A DNA stretch of 64,000 bases, taken from Lepidurus packardi (Eukaryota > Arthropoda > Branchiopoda > Notostraca > Triopsidae). Location: positions 5,394,001-5,458,000 of the forward strand of contig JAKZAN010000005.1 in NCBI GenBank assembly GCA_023053545.1, given 5' to 3'. The notes beneath the pieces are model-generated. The model saw only the letters and a program-made list of their open reading frames with translations, ran no database searches and was not told the origin of the DNA. Position numbers and translations under genes: made by a program. Shown one piece after another: positions 45,701-60,700 of this stretch. Numbering within the stretch: the stretch's first letter is position 1; each line of letters begins with the position of its first letter.

Positions 45701-48700
45701 AAAAAGGAAAAATATATATGTATATACCTGTCCGTTTCTTCTTCGTTGGGCGGAGTTCCATCTTGGGAAAAGTAGCCGTGTCTTTCGTCGGATTCACGGA
45801 AGGAATCCGAGCCGGAGCCCGTACCAGATCGTCGATCTCGGCCGCCTGTACTGTCACGCAAGTTGCCATTGGATGATGAGGCAGGTGATGAGGCGGGTAA
45901 GCCTGATCCTGACACCGGGCGCTCACCTAGCAGGCAAAACAAATAATAATAATAATAAAAAATCCAACAGTTCAACTGCCTTTACATTTCTACTCGACTT
46001 GTTTCCACGTCAGCGAAAAGTCATACAAAGAGAAACATTTTCTAACTCAGAGTAAATAGGATTTAACCACGCTTGAGTAGAATCCCATTAGTAGCGCCCC
46101 ACCTCATTGTATAACACAAGGTTGACTGAGCTAGTACTTAATACGCACCCAAACGGCCAAGTAAAACAAGAAAAAAAAAATCTTAAAAGAATAAAAAATA
46201 GAAACGCAGAGAAAGGTTCTAGACGCATTTTAGTGAGTCAGCACTACCTAACAACCTGTTTTACTTGCAGACCCATAACGGATTTTATTGAAGCTTAAAA
46301 AAAAGTAAAACAAAAGTAGAAAAAATCTAATGACGTCACAAAAAGGCGTGGCCCTCTTGGCGGAATTTTTTGCATTGCTCAGGGAGGGGTAATCCAGTAC
46401 TGCTCTACGCATCAGTCCTGCCGATTTGCACGTCTTACGGGTGCAATTGGAGGTCCCTCGAAACTTAAAACGCTGTATCTTCTTCGACCACCTCAGCTTA
46501 AAAAAAGACACGACACGGGCAATTTCACGAATGTGGTTTTCGAATTTTGTATTGAAGACAACACAACCCTTTCCCGTGGTAGCCTTGGGCCCTCCCGGAA
46601 ACCCGTTAAATCGAGCTTATCATCTTTTCTATCTTTTTTTGTTTCCTTTTTAAAGGTCTTGGGAAAGAACCAAAGTACAGTCCGGTCCGAGTTGTAAAGC
46701 GTGAGAACAACTCGCAAATACCGGGACATGGTATTCACAAGAAAACAATGCTAGTCCAAGCGAGCTCAAACAGCTCGAAACCCACAACTCACTGAATGTA
46801 AAACTATTTTTTTTCTTTCTTTAAATCCCTCCCGCACAACTATTCTTTTGTAAATCGTAAGCTTGCTTCCGAATTGTGACATTTAAAAAAATGCTACAGA
46901 AATCCGGGAACCTCAAACCCCAGCTTTTACGTCACCATCGATTAACCCCGCATGATTTCGTCAATACACTTTTCGCTTCCACATCTTGCGGACACCAGTG
47001 AACCCAACCCACACAAACGCAAATAAAAACAAGTTCAGGAACCGAAGAACAACCCGAACAAGAGTTCAACGGCGGTCCTTAGGCTGAACTTGAACCTGAG
47101 CTTAAACCACACCCCATGTGCGAAGCTGCACTCCCACCCCGTAAACAAAAAGGGGGTGCATATCTGAATTTCAATGAACCAACAGAAATCTTGACCTTGA
47201 CAAATGCGACTAATGTATCCCTTCTTGGGTTGGCATGGGGTTTATTTCTAGTGTTTACCTTGTGGTGAGAGGGCCCTTAAACGGGCTTGGCGATGGGGTG
47301 GGACGGGTGGAGGGGTTAGCTCATCAGACGCGCGTAATTGCCATGCATGGAGGGGTAAAGGTGGAGGTAGAGGGTGAGCTACGAGTCTAGGACCCCCTAA
47401 GCTCTCATTCCGCGTGAGACTGCAACTCCCTCGAGGGGGCACGGGGGGTGGTGGCGGCGAATCTCGTTTCGGGGAGGAAGAGGAGCATCTGAGCGTGGAA
47501 GCAGCGGAAGATGGGGTTAAATCACGCGGCACCGAACAGGTCGAGGACGTACAAACGTCACTGGAAGTGGATTTAGGGGGCACGACCGGGTTATTAATCC
47601 AGGGATTGAAATTCTCAAATTGCCACTCGGAATTGACCAGCTGAGACCCTCCATCCCCGTGCTGACTCCCACCGAAGCCCAACTTGTACCTGCGACGACG
47701 AATTTTGGTCCTCAAACTCTGCATGCCCATTACTTTTTCAAAAAAACCGGTAAAACTCGACCATAACTTTCCTGCATTCAAACTTGAGAAGATTCTACTT
47801 TCTAATACTGTCCAAAAGTAAGTGCTGTTCTAGTATTAAATACACATAAAATAGGCCAGCGCGCAAGGGCCAACACGACGCTATTGATCTACGACACTTC
47901 GTTTTCTTCTCTTTTTCCCATTGGGGGCGGGAACGAGGATGGCTCAGAAGCCGCGGATCTATAAATTTACGTCCTTTGCACACACGTAACACATACACAC
48001 AACACCAACATTCGTTAGGAACTTCAAACTTCCTTTCTTTGCCACAAATTCCCCGTCTTTGCCCTCAATGACACCCACTTTCTTGGTGAATTCCGTTCTT
48101 CTAATGCAAAATACAAGGATTTTCCTTTACAGGGAACACACCACTAACTTCCGGCTGAATTCTCTCGAACCGATTCAAGTTCTGCAATCGCGAAAGTAGA
48201 TCGTCTTTTTCCTGAGTGTTACTGTTTACTTTCTCTATTTTTCAGCACTAAAGTCGCTCGACAAACGTTAACTAACGAAGGGCTCAAACAAACGTCTTGC
48301 GCCAGACTACTTTTCTCTCAATGACAAGTTGGCTCACTTATGACTCAAATGAAACAAGCTCCCGAGGTGAAAGCTGACCACTGGTTTAACAGAGCAGGCG
48401 TCAAACCTGAACCGAACTGGTCACCAGCGAGTCTGCTTGGTTCTGAAGCGTCAGAAGAGGCATGGCCGAGGAAAAATTCCCCCCCAAAAGCTCGCGCACC
48501 GGTGACGTCAAACGAAAAGAGGCGGGGCTTTCGGGGGCGTAATATAATCTTTGCCGCCGAGCGAATTGATCGTAAAAAGCTAACGGAAAACGGCAGCCAG
48601 AGAACCAGAGAGACAGAGAGAGAGAGAGAGGGAGGCCTTACAAATCTACAAGGGGCGTATTATTTACTGTCAAAAACCTTTCCGTCGCACGTGTCTCTCT

Positions 48701-51700
48701 ACACCGGACGTAAATAAGCAATGATTATCTCCCTTCCATGCGCCCCCCTTCAATATTCGTCATAGAGTACGAGAGCTTGGGAATCAATAGCCGGCAAGAT
48801 TCTACGCAGCGAAGATGCGCTTTCGCTCCAAACTGCCGGTTCGCTCCACAACAACGCCGCTGGCGAACTTTTTAAGACTTCCAATTTTCCGGCCCGTAAA
48901 CCATGACGTCATCAATGCTCAAGTCTATTGGTGATGGGCCATGTGGGGTGTTTTTCGACGTGTTTCGCTACGTCTAATCCTGACTTAAGAATCTTTTGCG
49001 AAAACGTCGTCTCTTTCCAGAGGTAAAAATATAAAAAAAATGTTTTTTTTTTCTTTACCGGACGGACCATCTTTCAAGCGTGGCTGACTGGGCTAATGAC
49101 TTGGCTGCCTGCATGCATGGAAGAAGCTCTCTCCGAGTCGTTTACACCTGAGTTAGCTTCTAACACACAGCGTGGCCTTGGTACAATATTATCACGTATT
49201 TTTTTGACCAAATAAAAGAGGTCCTTACAAAAGCCTACAGAAAGCGCCTGAACATGACCATGACTTCCTTTTAGTTATTTTTATTTTTTAAAAGACCAAC
49301 CAAGCGACCATAGAATAAATAGGTTCTCTACACAACGCTATAAATATTCACAAGAGGTACTTTTTTTAGTAAAACACCTTAAACTGGAACTAGCCATTCT
49401 CGAATCGATTTTTTTTCCTTCCCCGGATGAGTTTCCTGAAAGGAAAGAAGTCGGTCTTCTTCCGCAAGCCATCCAAACCATCAGCTCTTCTTTTACAGAC
49501 CAGGAAATATAAATTATTCGTAAAAGGAACAAGTATAATGTCCCAAGTCGGTAATGTTTGGTTTTTCCGCACGCCAGGCCCCCTGTAAATGCGTGAGTCA
49601 TGCTTCATTTGCATATACTACTCTAGCTTTTCTATCGTGAATGCTTTCTTTCTTCCACTTTAAGGTCTTGAACGACCCAGAGTCGAGTCGCTGTCTCGCC
49701 TTTTGCTCCCAACCCAAAAAACAGAGTTGAGTTCATCATACGCCAGTTATGTCATTCTAAATACCAGAATCCTTCCGGACACGTAATCCGGGGCAAATTT
49801 GCACACGGTGGTTCAAGAAATAACTTTAAAAAATGAAAACGTCTAGTCAGTGCGAAATCAAATCAAAAATAAAGAAGTAAAACCAGATTAAAACATTCCA
49901 GAAAACAATCGAGTGATGGATGTCGACAGAGCTGTTGGAAATCCTACATTCTAATCCCGGAAAACAGGGGGAAAACATGAGGAATCATCATTTTCTTTGG
50001 CAAGCCCTCTCACGAATGATATGTTACGCTTCCTTTAGCGTCAGCCTTCATCATAAGTTACCCAGACATTCTAAAGCCCTCTAAAATCTGACTAATTTTC
50101 GTAAAAACGTCCAAACTCGAACAAATTACCCACGATCAGGCTTATCTTTCCTTCTCTTTTCCTACCAGGAATTAGAAAACAAACAAAAAGCCTAAAAAAA
50201 GGAAGACACATGAAGGCAAATCCCCCTCCTCCCCAAGAAAAAGGGAGGGTGGGTTCCTTTCAAATGTTGAAACCGCCAGATGTTTTTTTTTTTCTTTTTT
50301 ACCTGCTAAAGAAGAAGTGGAAGAAGTCCAAGCCTTTAAGAGCCTACGGAAACTTGAATTCCGCCGTAACGGACCCGTTACAACAGGCACTTCCGTCGAG
50401 GACAGGTTCTCCATAATCCCCAACTCAAACGTGTTAATGAAGCACATGAATCCCAATCAATCACTCTCAACTTCTGAGAAGTTTTCCTCAAGACGCAATC
50501 TCTCAGCCCACCAAAAAGAGAAAAAATCGCTACTTTCTGGTCACTAGCATCCTTTTCCACCTGCCGGTTTCCATGACAACCGTTTCTCCTTTATCCCTAC
50601 ACCTGCTTTTTTTTCTCTCGCTCGCTCACTCACTCGATGTTTGGGGTTATCGCGTGAGGAAGAGAGCTCGAAACTCTCCCAACTTTTCCCTATAACGGCA
50701 TCTTGCACGTACCAATACAGTACGGGATTAACCAGGAAGTCGAGAGGAAGAAAACGAGCTTTCAGGGGGGGGGGGGGGGGCGGGGGGAGTAATAGGAGAT
50801 TTCCGTTAATGTGCTGTCCATGTGCTCCTCCGGACTAACTGAACAGGAGATAAGCTTTTTCTGTTCTCTTTAGAATAAAGAGCATCCCAGAAGATTTGCC
50901 ACTGTATATGTATATATATGAGGGGAAAAAAAAGAAAAAACAAACGCTATAGCCACTCAAAATTTGGGGACCGTCCCACTGCCCAAAAAGGACTTTTCAT
51001 GGACATATACTGTAAATGTATATACACCAACAAGGGGCCTTGTAATATTGATCCGTGTGAATGAAAACCACGCAAAACCAATCCTGGTTAAGCTGACGCA
51101 TTAACATGTAGATTTTTCTCCTCTTTTGTTGCAAAATCTGAGTTCTTTTTGTCACAAGCCTCGTAGATTCCAATTGGTAGCACGCAGAAAGGTATTAAAT
51201 AAAAACTACGGGAGTTTTGGAAACTACAGGCTATATAGCCACACACACAGGTCAATAATATGGGAGACGGTCCCCTTGAGGGCCACAAATCGATTTTTCC
51301 GAACGGAATAAGAGAATATAACTGAAATGCTTCCTAAAGGCCAAACGAACCGCCGTTAATTCCACCGGCTGTCAGTGACTGCCTGTGGTGAACTGGCAAC
51401 TGCGGCGGAGCAGGCGGAGGGGAAAAGCCCAGCGAACGTTTTTCCATGCAAGGGCGGAGGGAGAGAAGGAGGTGGGAGGCCGCCAGCGTACGATTTCGGG
51501 GGGTGCCGGAGGGGATTCGCCGCCACTTAGGCGGTACGGTAACCCCCTGAGGAGCTTTTGTTGGTGTCACCGTTTAGTTGTATCGTTGATATCTCTTTCG
51601 CGGATTGAGCTAAAAACATGCAAAAAAAGAAACGGCATACCTCATTATCCTGCCCGTAAGAACAGACGACTTTTAAAAAGCTCCGTAATTTTTTATTGAT

Positions 51701-54700
51701 TCTTATCGGTGCCTTCCGAAGAACTGCCCCGGCTATGTCCTCCTCAATTCCTACGTTAGTAAAGTACTTGCTTGCAAGTTTATTTCCCCATTTTGGCGAG
51801 TATACGAAGACGACATGCGCTCATGTATCGGATTTTGGTCACGAAGCCAATCTATTTACAAGATTCAGGGCGGGCTAAAAATTTTCGAGAGAGTCTCTAT
51901 CACGCTATACATGCAAAAGAACGGGCTAGATATACTCCCGTTCCCTGCTGAATACAGAAGTACTGGCGACGGGTTGTGACGATTTTTCTTCTAACCAACA
52001 CAGACATGGCACTGACGACCTCAACGAGGGAAAATAACAACTGGGGTTTCACGGGTAGGATGAAAAGCTTTAAAGCTTCTTGTACCGATCTTCCGCAACA
52101 TGTACCCGTGTGTTATGCTTAAAACTCGAGAATAAAAAAGAACAAAAACCCTGGGTACCATTACAACGCATAGATCTATTACTCTGGAAAAGCCCATTTC
52201 GCCACACAATATGTCAGGTGGGTTCTCTGGTTACATATGCCAGGCTCAGCAAACGTTTCACCTTTTCAACTCAAGAGCTAAGCTGCTCTTCTTCTCTTCC
52301 TTTTGGGATTCCCGGAATTTAATGTACATGAATGAAAAGCTGATTAGGTGGAACTTGAAAAGGGCCGTGCTCGCCTAGCACGCTGCCGTTTAGCCTAATG
52401 AATTGAATCTCGCCCTTTAGAAGAAGCTAACGAGACATTTGTTGGAATTCTCAAGGAATATTTAACGGCCCGCCCCAAACAAAATTGACACATCTCTCGT
52501 CAATCCGGTCTCGCAAAACTGTAATTAATTAAACTGTCTTTCCTATTTATCGAGCCTCTTTCTCTTTTAAAGTTAATCAAAAGAAAACATTCTTCGATAG
52601 AAGATCTCCCCTCACAACCACCCCAACATGTTGACGAAAAAGAGACCGTGGTCTTCGTTTTCATTTCTTTGCGCACGGGTGATTTAATTCGGTCCGACAG
52701 CGTCATTTTGCCAACAAGAATAACCCACTAGCTTTCTTGCACTCGTTAATAAAAGGCTTCAAAAAGATGCCGATTAAATGCGTTCGACTAGTGGAAAGTT
52801 TTTAATTTGTTTTCGCAACAAACTCGACTGCTTGCTAGTTAAAGGGATCAGGGGAACGGAAAAGCCAGCAAAAAAGAACTGTACGCGTATTGGCGCTACA
52901 GTATCAGCTCATACCGGAAGCCAATCAAGGATTAGCTTATTTTCCTTAAAGCTTAACATAAAAGCAGCACGCAGTATTATAGCCATGACCAAAAATGAAA
53001 CAAAAAATACTCTCTTCCACCCGTCTCTCGGTCTGCTGATTACCTCCGCGCCAAATAAAATACAAAGTTTTTCCATGCATACGAAAACTCTTAGGGCATT
53101 TAGACTAGCGTTCTCCACGAACCGTTTTTTCTTGTCTTATTTCCCTTGTTTCTCCCTCAACACGCAATTAAGACTCCACGGGATATTTCAGCTCATTTAC
53201 ATAGCTTACAAGTTTTGAAGTCTTTCCGACACCTTCGCGCAAATGTCGGCAACCCATTTCGCCCTTTCAATTTCTCTCTTATTTTTTTCTTTTCTTTTTC
53301 TTTTTACTCGTATGTCTTAAACGGATTTCCAAAAGCGGCTGCTTTACATACAAATAACATACTAAACCTCCACTCACTTCTTCTGCTCCAAGCCAAGAAA
53401 AACAAACAAAAGATTTGGGGTTCAAAAATCCCGAGCACATTGTTAAAAAACAAAACAAAAATCTCCATTCCTCTCCTAATACCGGCAACGTAAGTTTTAA
53501 TGCTGAGAAAGCTAGGATAATTCAGCTAGGGAAATTTAAAAGCGGAAATAAACATTCGGGCTATCACTCCTATTTCCATGAAAGTCCAGTTTTTCTTTAA
53601 AAAACTAAAAAGAAAACTCGAGTCTGGTCCAGTTGGGCATTTCTCTCCTTTTTAGAGCGACTTTTCGGAGGGAGGGAAACCGGTTTCGAAAGCAGTAAAT
53701 AAACAGTTTCGTTCTTCGGGACCTCCAGAATCGATGTATAGATGTTATTCTTATCGTTTCCCCACCTCATACCCCACCCTTCAATGTTTGAGAAGCGTGC
53801 AGAACACTTGAGTTGGACTTGCGAGAGGCTCTGACATTGTTAGCCCTTCCGTAATACAATACTTCAACATTCGCTTTACGATAATAGTTATCGTCTGTAG
53901 GTAACAAAGTAAGAGGAAGGCTCTGTAAACCAAGTCTACAAAAAATAAGGCACAAAAGCCCTCATTGACGTCAACACTCATCTTCAGATTCTATATTAAA
54001 CCTTTAAAAGAATTACAAAAAAATACTTCCAATTACTGCCAAACTCACAGTACAGTAAACGCCGCTTATTGTGATCACGTTTGTCCAGTGGATATTGATT
54101 ATATTAAGCTGAGATTCTCATAACCGAAAATCAGTTACTGGCTTGTTTTAACCAAAAAAACATAGCATCGTCTACATTTTGACACTCTCCTACACGTTTC
54201 CTTTTCTAGATTTACTAAACCCACCACTGTTTATTTCGTAACGATTTTTCAACAATTTTTATAGAGATGATTGAGGAATTCCTAACTTAACGGCCACTTC
54301 CCTTTCTGGCAAATCTCTTAAATTTAAATTGTTATAAGTTTTAATGAGCCGCAGCTTTTCTTTTACATTTAAGTCAATTCTTTTCTTGTTCGTTGCCATT
54401 TGTATAAAGTTCTCAACACGTTATCCCATCTAAAGTTCCCAGTCAATTTAACGAACTGGTCACTTAATTGAATAACCTGCTTATTTAATTGACTGGGGGA
54501 GTTTAGAAAGGATTTCCCACTAAGCGTAGTAGTAGGCTGTAAATGGTAGGATTGGTCAAAACGATGTAAAAGCAATGTCATTGGTTAATATTACAAGTCT
54601 ATGTAGCAGTCACTATACTGTAATTTCGTTACTGTATTGTAAAGATTCGTTTGAAATTGATTCCGGTATCCGAAAGTGTGATTTTAATAACCGATTAAAA

Positions 54701-57700
54701 TGCTATGAATTTTATGTTTAAATCGGTTCTTTAAAATTTGATTCCATAAAGCGGCTGATTCTAATAACCAGAGATCACAATAAGCGGTATCTACAGTACA
54801 CAAGTTTGGTCAAAGTTACCTAATAATTTTTAAAGGAAAACAATTAAGTAAAATGAGTAGAAGTTAAAATCGGTACAGCATTTTTTGAAACTAAAACAAA
54901 GTGGATTAACAGCCAATTTCATAAGATTTACATTCCAAGGAAACAAACTAAATTAAAGTCGATTAGGAAGAAAACTAGGAAAAAGCGATCAAACTGGTAT
55001 CCGACCAAGATAAGGCGAGTTCAGGAAAAAAACAAAAATGATAGAAACGGGCAAATGGGGGTTCAATGCAAGTCCAATTCGATTACTGTCCTTTTTTTCT
55101 GAAAAAATAGGAATCCATTAAAGGGGGAAGAAAAAAGCAGAGAGGCCGTCAATACAGTTCCTTTTCTTCTTAGTTGAGAAACCTTGGCACGTCTTCCGCT
55201 TCTTCCTTTTGGTTTGACCCGAAACCCTGTCCAATCAATAAGCCCCTGTACCAGGCACACAATTTTAACTTGTCTTCACCAAAATAGTCTGCCTATGTCC
55301 CAGTCAGTAACTAGAAATCAAGAGTTCTCAAATTTTGTGATGCAAAGCCCTACGCCTGTAACTTGCTTAAAGAAAAAAAGAAAAATCTTGCCAAAATAAT
55401 CAAACTGTTCATATCTCTTCCGGAAGCTCTAGCAACAAATATACAACCATACAGGTGAAAACCATAAATTGTCCATTACTAAAATTGCTCTGACTCTTTA
55501 ACTCGCATCCTTTTCCTTACGGCAGAAAAAAGATCAACAAACCTGTTTTTTCTTTTTGATCTTGATTGGAAAGGAACGGATTTTTTCCTTCCTAGCTCCA
55601 AACCGGACTCGGTGACCTTTCGCTTTTCCTTTTACAAACTCGCTAACACAACTCTTTTGTTGCAAACAGAGACATCTTTCTTTGCAAGCCAAATGAAAAA
55701 ATACGACTGACTTACCGAGAGCCTCGATATCGGCGGCGCTCACCATTGAACTTTCCATGAGATCTTTCTCGTCTGATCGTCGTTGTTTTTCTATGCAAAC
55801 AAAAGAGCGTTAAAACCCTATTTTGCTCCTTTCATTCTTGAAATATATAAAGGAATAAAAACAAAATAGATACCGGAATACAAGGTAGGTTTCCTCCGTG
55901 CTTCTCGTTCGGGCCTGATTTTCTCCATAATTTTGGAAATGCGGTTATTGCTCGGATCTTTGCGTCTCAAGGCTCCAATGCAGTTCTCTTCAGTTTTTCG
56001 CACGCAGTCTTTGTGAATGTTCATTTCACAATCTGGAACAGGCGAAAACGCACAACAAGGTTGAGGTTATACAATTACTCTACTTCCAAAAATAAATTCG
56101 TTCCCTACTTGTGCACTGATATCCCTGAGGACCAATCCCCCATAAAACGTTCCCACAAGAGTTGCAACACGTCACACTAAAGTACTGGTGGGCTACAAAA
56201 TGATGGCCTCGCACGGTATGATTCTGTGAAGGAAAGCGCACACAAAAAGATGAGAATCAATCTTTCTCCCCTCATCTGCCCCGAAAATACTCCGCGACAA
56301 AAGAAATCCAAAACATGTTACTTTTTTGCCTTTGCTCAGAAACTTGGATTTGAGCGACTTTTCCTTGGCCACAAAACTGGGACACCTTTCAATCAAACTC
56401 ACAGCTTGCGGACACTTGAGGCCAAAGACTTTGCCCAGGACTGTGGCCAAGCAGGAAGCAATGGCTAATTCCCGATCTGATCCGTTCTCCACTGCATTCC
56501 TGAAATTCAATACAAGAAAAATCATTAGATTTCAGACCCTCCCAGCCAACCTAAGAACCAACTTTTCAGAAAGCCCATAAGTGAGAGGGAAAGGCAAACT
56601 CCAAACTTACGAATACTTTTCTAGGACAGGCAGTAAACAAGTTTCGATAATCTTCATCTCCTTGGCTTTCTCATGCATAGCTTCCTCTAATTGCGAGTCC
56701 ATGGGCCCAAAAATAGAACCCATACCCATCACTCTTTTGTTTTGGAACTCGGATAATTGCTTCTTTAATTCCTCCTTCGCTCGAGACCTTGGTTTCCAGA
56801 AAACCTGCCAGGAACGATGAAAATTAGCCTCATTCTTCCAATTTGTAATAGGACAAATCTTAAAAACTTCTACAGTAAAAAAAAAAAATATATTTACCCT
56901 GCGCAGGATTTCTTCTTTGTCAATATCCACCAATAACACCTCGTCAATTTCGGGTAGAATATGTTCATCCACGGCAGTAACCTTAAGGGGCTACAAAGAA
57001 AAAGGTTTCCAATCGATGCATAAGATTTCTGCCGCTTTGCGTAAATAAAAAATACAAATAAATAGAGCGGATATGCCAACTCACCGCATTCGGGACTAAA
57101 AACGTTGAATGGATTTCATAGGCCCACTTTTTCATCTCTTTGGTGGTGCCTTCTTTGTACAAATCCGTGACGAGATGGAAGAACAAGCCGGCGGGGTCGC
57201 AGTTGGAAACCACAAAGTTGAGGAAGACGGCTAAATGAGCGTGATGTTGCCATAATTTGGAAAGAGTGTTGAAAGGACCGTGGTCGTCTGACGAACTCTG
57301 TGAAAATCAAACAAAACGTTAGCTTTTCTTCTTTAACGTTTAAAAATCATCAATAAATTAATTTAGAACTAGCTCTGAATAACTAAGTAATATCAATTAA
57401 AAGAATAATTAAAGAGTAATTAAATTAAATATTTTTAAAATTTTAACTAAATAAGCTAATAATAAGCAATTTATTAAAGAATAATTGAATAAATTAAAAA
57501 ATAATAATCAAATAGAGAAATTAATAATAAAGGAAATTACAATGTCGTGGTCAGAAAACTCGTCCTCTTCCATGGACAGGATATTTAGCTGCATTTCTTG
57601 GCCCATACCCAGGAGCAATGGATTGACGAGATGAGTGGGCGTGCCCATAACAGTGTGGTTATGGACATGCAGATCATCCAGCACTGGACTAACCAGTACA

Positions 57701-60700
57701 CCAGGCGAATGGGCTTGATCTGGACTAGACAGAAACAACGGCGGCGAGAGAGTCATGCTCATCTCTGTTTCCGTGGGCGTTGCTGGTCGTTTATAGCCAA
57801 ACCCGTAAGGGGGAGGCGGAGTCCCAGGAGGCGTTCCAGGGGGTGGCGGACGTACATGCAGGTCTTCTTCAACGATGTGACCCGACTCACCCCTGCCGAT
57901 ACGGTTCACGTCCAACTCACTAATGGAATCCGACGAACTAAACCGCCGTGCTATAAAAGAAATCCAGAGATTAGTTAAAGAATCCTTTTATTCCAAGACA
58001 CTCATTAGAATACATCCTGATACTTACTATCGGGGTTGGTGGGCGTGACAAAAGGGAACGGACTGGATTTGGTACGGTGATGCGAAGGCAAAGGGCTTCC
58101 ACCGGCAGTTTTTCCTTCCTATTTCATTGGGAAGCATAAATTCATTCAAAAAAGGCGTCAACACACTTGATCTCGAGAGAAAAATCAATAAGTAAAACGC
58201 AAAAAATTAAGAAAAACATGCAGAATCATGCCGCTTCCATTTCCAAGCATCAACAGCCAACACAGAATCAAACACAAAATGAAACAAAATGAACAACGGA
58301 ATGAATAATATAGAATTGTTTCCAAGAAAAAAATGCCTATCCTTGTGACCTTTTTGTCCCTCTCTCTGTTTCTCTGGCTTTGTGAAAAGAATTGAGGCTC
58401 GTAGTAGGTTTGTTTTCTCAAAGCCTTAGAACAAAAGGATTACTTACAGGCAAATTAGTTGAAGCTGTCGAGCCGGGGGTCAAATTATCCCAGCTCTGAG
58501 TTAAAGGAGAGCCGGAGCGACAGGCAGCATCAGAGCCCAGACCAGGACCGCAGGAGGAGGAGTGGGGTAAAGAAGGGTTGCGGGGAGGTAAAGGCGGAGG
58601 GATGGCGACCGAGGCCGAGATAGGTGAGGCGGAGCTAGGGAGTGCAGGCGGGGGAGGGGACGAGGAAGCATGGAAGTTAGGAGCCGAGTGCTGAGAAACC
58701 AGCGAGCGGTTACGGGCCGGTAAAGGCGGCGGTACATCGCACGCCCAGTTGTCCCAGCCTCCTTCCGAGTGACCATGCCCATAGGCGGGTTTCTGCCTAT
58801 AGCCTGTGGGCGAACGGCGGGAAGGAAGAGGAGATCGGGGGTGGAAGGCTTGAAACTGAAAACAAGAGTTGGAGATACACAACGTCACCCAAAAATTACA
58901 AAACTCTTTAGAGAAAAAAGAAAAAGAAAATCCTAAGTTCTTTTCTTGAAACACTTTCTAAAATTCTATTCGGTGATCAAATCTGTTTTTGAAGAATCCA
59001 AGAATCGGCTTCCGGTTTTTAAGGTTCGTGCCAGTTTAACGTCTAAAACGGTACACTTTGAGATTTCAGACCGTCTCCGTTTTCTTTAATTTCCCCTAAA
59101 TTAAATACTCTTAAGGCTCTCGTATACCTTAGCTCGGTATATGCGGTTAGTATGGGGAATTTCCTAACAACTTTCTGAGAAAACCAGTACATTTCATAAA
59201 AAAACTCCTTGACAGTAAGCTTGAGCTTGCTAACACGTAGTGCACAACGAAAGCAATTTTTTTACAGTGAGTAATAAATTAGCAATATGCAAAGTAAGTT
59301 TGTAACTATGACGAATACGTTGCCTAAAAATATGTCTTTGGGTTGTGCACTAACTGCTAACAAAAGAAAACTTTTGTTTACGATCGCTTCAAATCTGACA
59401 AGCATTTATCTAGAAATCTTGTTCCGAAAGTTCGACGCCTTGATTTGGGATATTGTGCTGCTACAGCAAACTGTGGTCGCAAATTGTACTTTTCAGAATC
59501 AAAACAAGCGTATAAACTTCGCCAGCAACTAGCTATTTATCCCTATTCTTTAATTTCTTACGCAAGTCTTTGGCAAAACACTAACAAACATCAGTGCCAT
59601 CTGCTGGGACTGTTATGCATCACTAAGCTAAGGTATACGGGAGCCTTAGTTTCCTTAAGTAAAATACTCCTAAACAAAAACAATACAACGGCGTTAATCA
59701 AAGCGGCCATTCGCTAACCATACCACACATTTAGTTTCTGCTCATTAAAAAAGCCATGCTTTAGGTAAAGGGGTCGGAAAAAGGCACGAAACGTGTTGCT
59801 AAAATGCTAAGTTTTTTTTGTTGGTCAAGATCAAAAAGCAAAAACCAACACAAAAATTAGCCATAAAAACAGACGTTAGGGAAGTAGAAAATAAAAATAA
59901 ATAAATAAAGGAAGCGAAGTCTAAAGGCACTAGCTTTTCTTTTTTACCTTCGTGTCATGGACATGGGCGGCGCCGTTGGTGCTCGTCAACTGTGTCAGCT
60001 TCATTTGCAAGTCTTTGACGCGTTTCTCCACCTTGGCCAATTCGTCGGCCACCCGTATGTTATAACCCCGGGCTAACTCGCTCCGCTTCTCTTCCATGTA
60101 CTGTTGCTCCTTTTCCAGCATCAACTTGAACGTGGTTCTGCGCTGCTGGTCGAAAACCCGTTGTTGATCCATCTACGCCACCCAACAAATAACCGCAAGA
60201 ACAAACGTCGTTATATTATTCTACTACTTCTTTTTTTTCTAAGGATACATTTTTCTTTCGCTCGAGAAAGCCGGAAGAAAAATAAATAAATAAAATATTT
60301 AGTTTACATCTGCCGGTTGCGGTCCCGTAATACCACCACTTCGGAAGCTCATGGACGGCTGATGGTGTAAGGAGCGTGACGAGGGCGTGCTATGGAGAGG
60401 GGGCGGAGACATGGTAGGATGGACATGTGTCGGAGGACCCATTCCGTGGTTTAAACTCGAGTTTTGCAGCCACCGCAATAAGGCTGGTGGTGGACTCACT
60501 AACGTCAATCCCACACAAGGTCCGCCGGCTGAAAAAGAAAAAACATGTTAAGGCTCCCGTATACCTTAGCTCGGTACAGGTGGTTAGCATGGGGAATTTC
60601 GGAACAATTTTTTGAGAAAAGCAGTACATTTCATGAAAAAACTCTTCGACAGTAAGCTTAAGCTTACTAACAACTAGTGCACAACCAATGCACATGTTTT

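Larger units (their letters stand above)
45927..55715 (-). other. 9.8-kb RhoGEF intron between C1-side and middle exons
   Basis: Contains alternative first exons AF1 and AF2, Tigger copy 2, microsatellites and four TGACGTCA sites. A Pro-rich ATG frame near 51400-51470 (MEKRSLGFSPPPAPPQLP) could be another first exon in phase 1 but has a weak donor (GTGGAA). The rest shows nothing recognisable. Confidence 0.5.

Noticed and set aside
49338..49614. Possible further alternative first exon (MQMKHDSRIYRG...)
   Set aside because: No donor in the phase required by exon 45926-45728 was found before the stop codon.
52778..53218. 146-residue open frame on the plus strand in the RhoGEF intron
   Set aside because: Antisense to the gene and low-complexity, with no recognisable motif.
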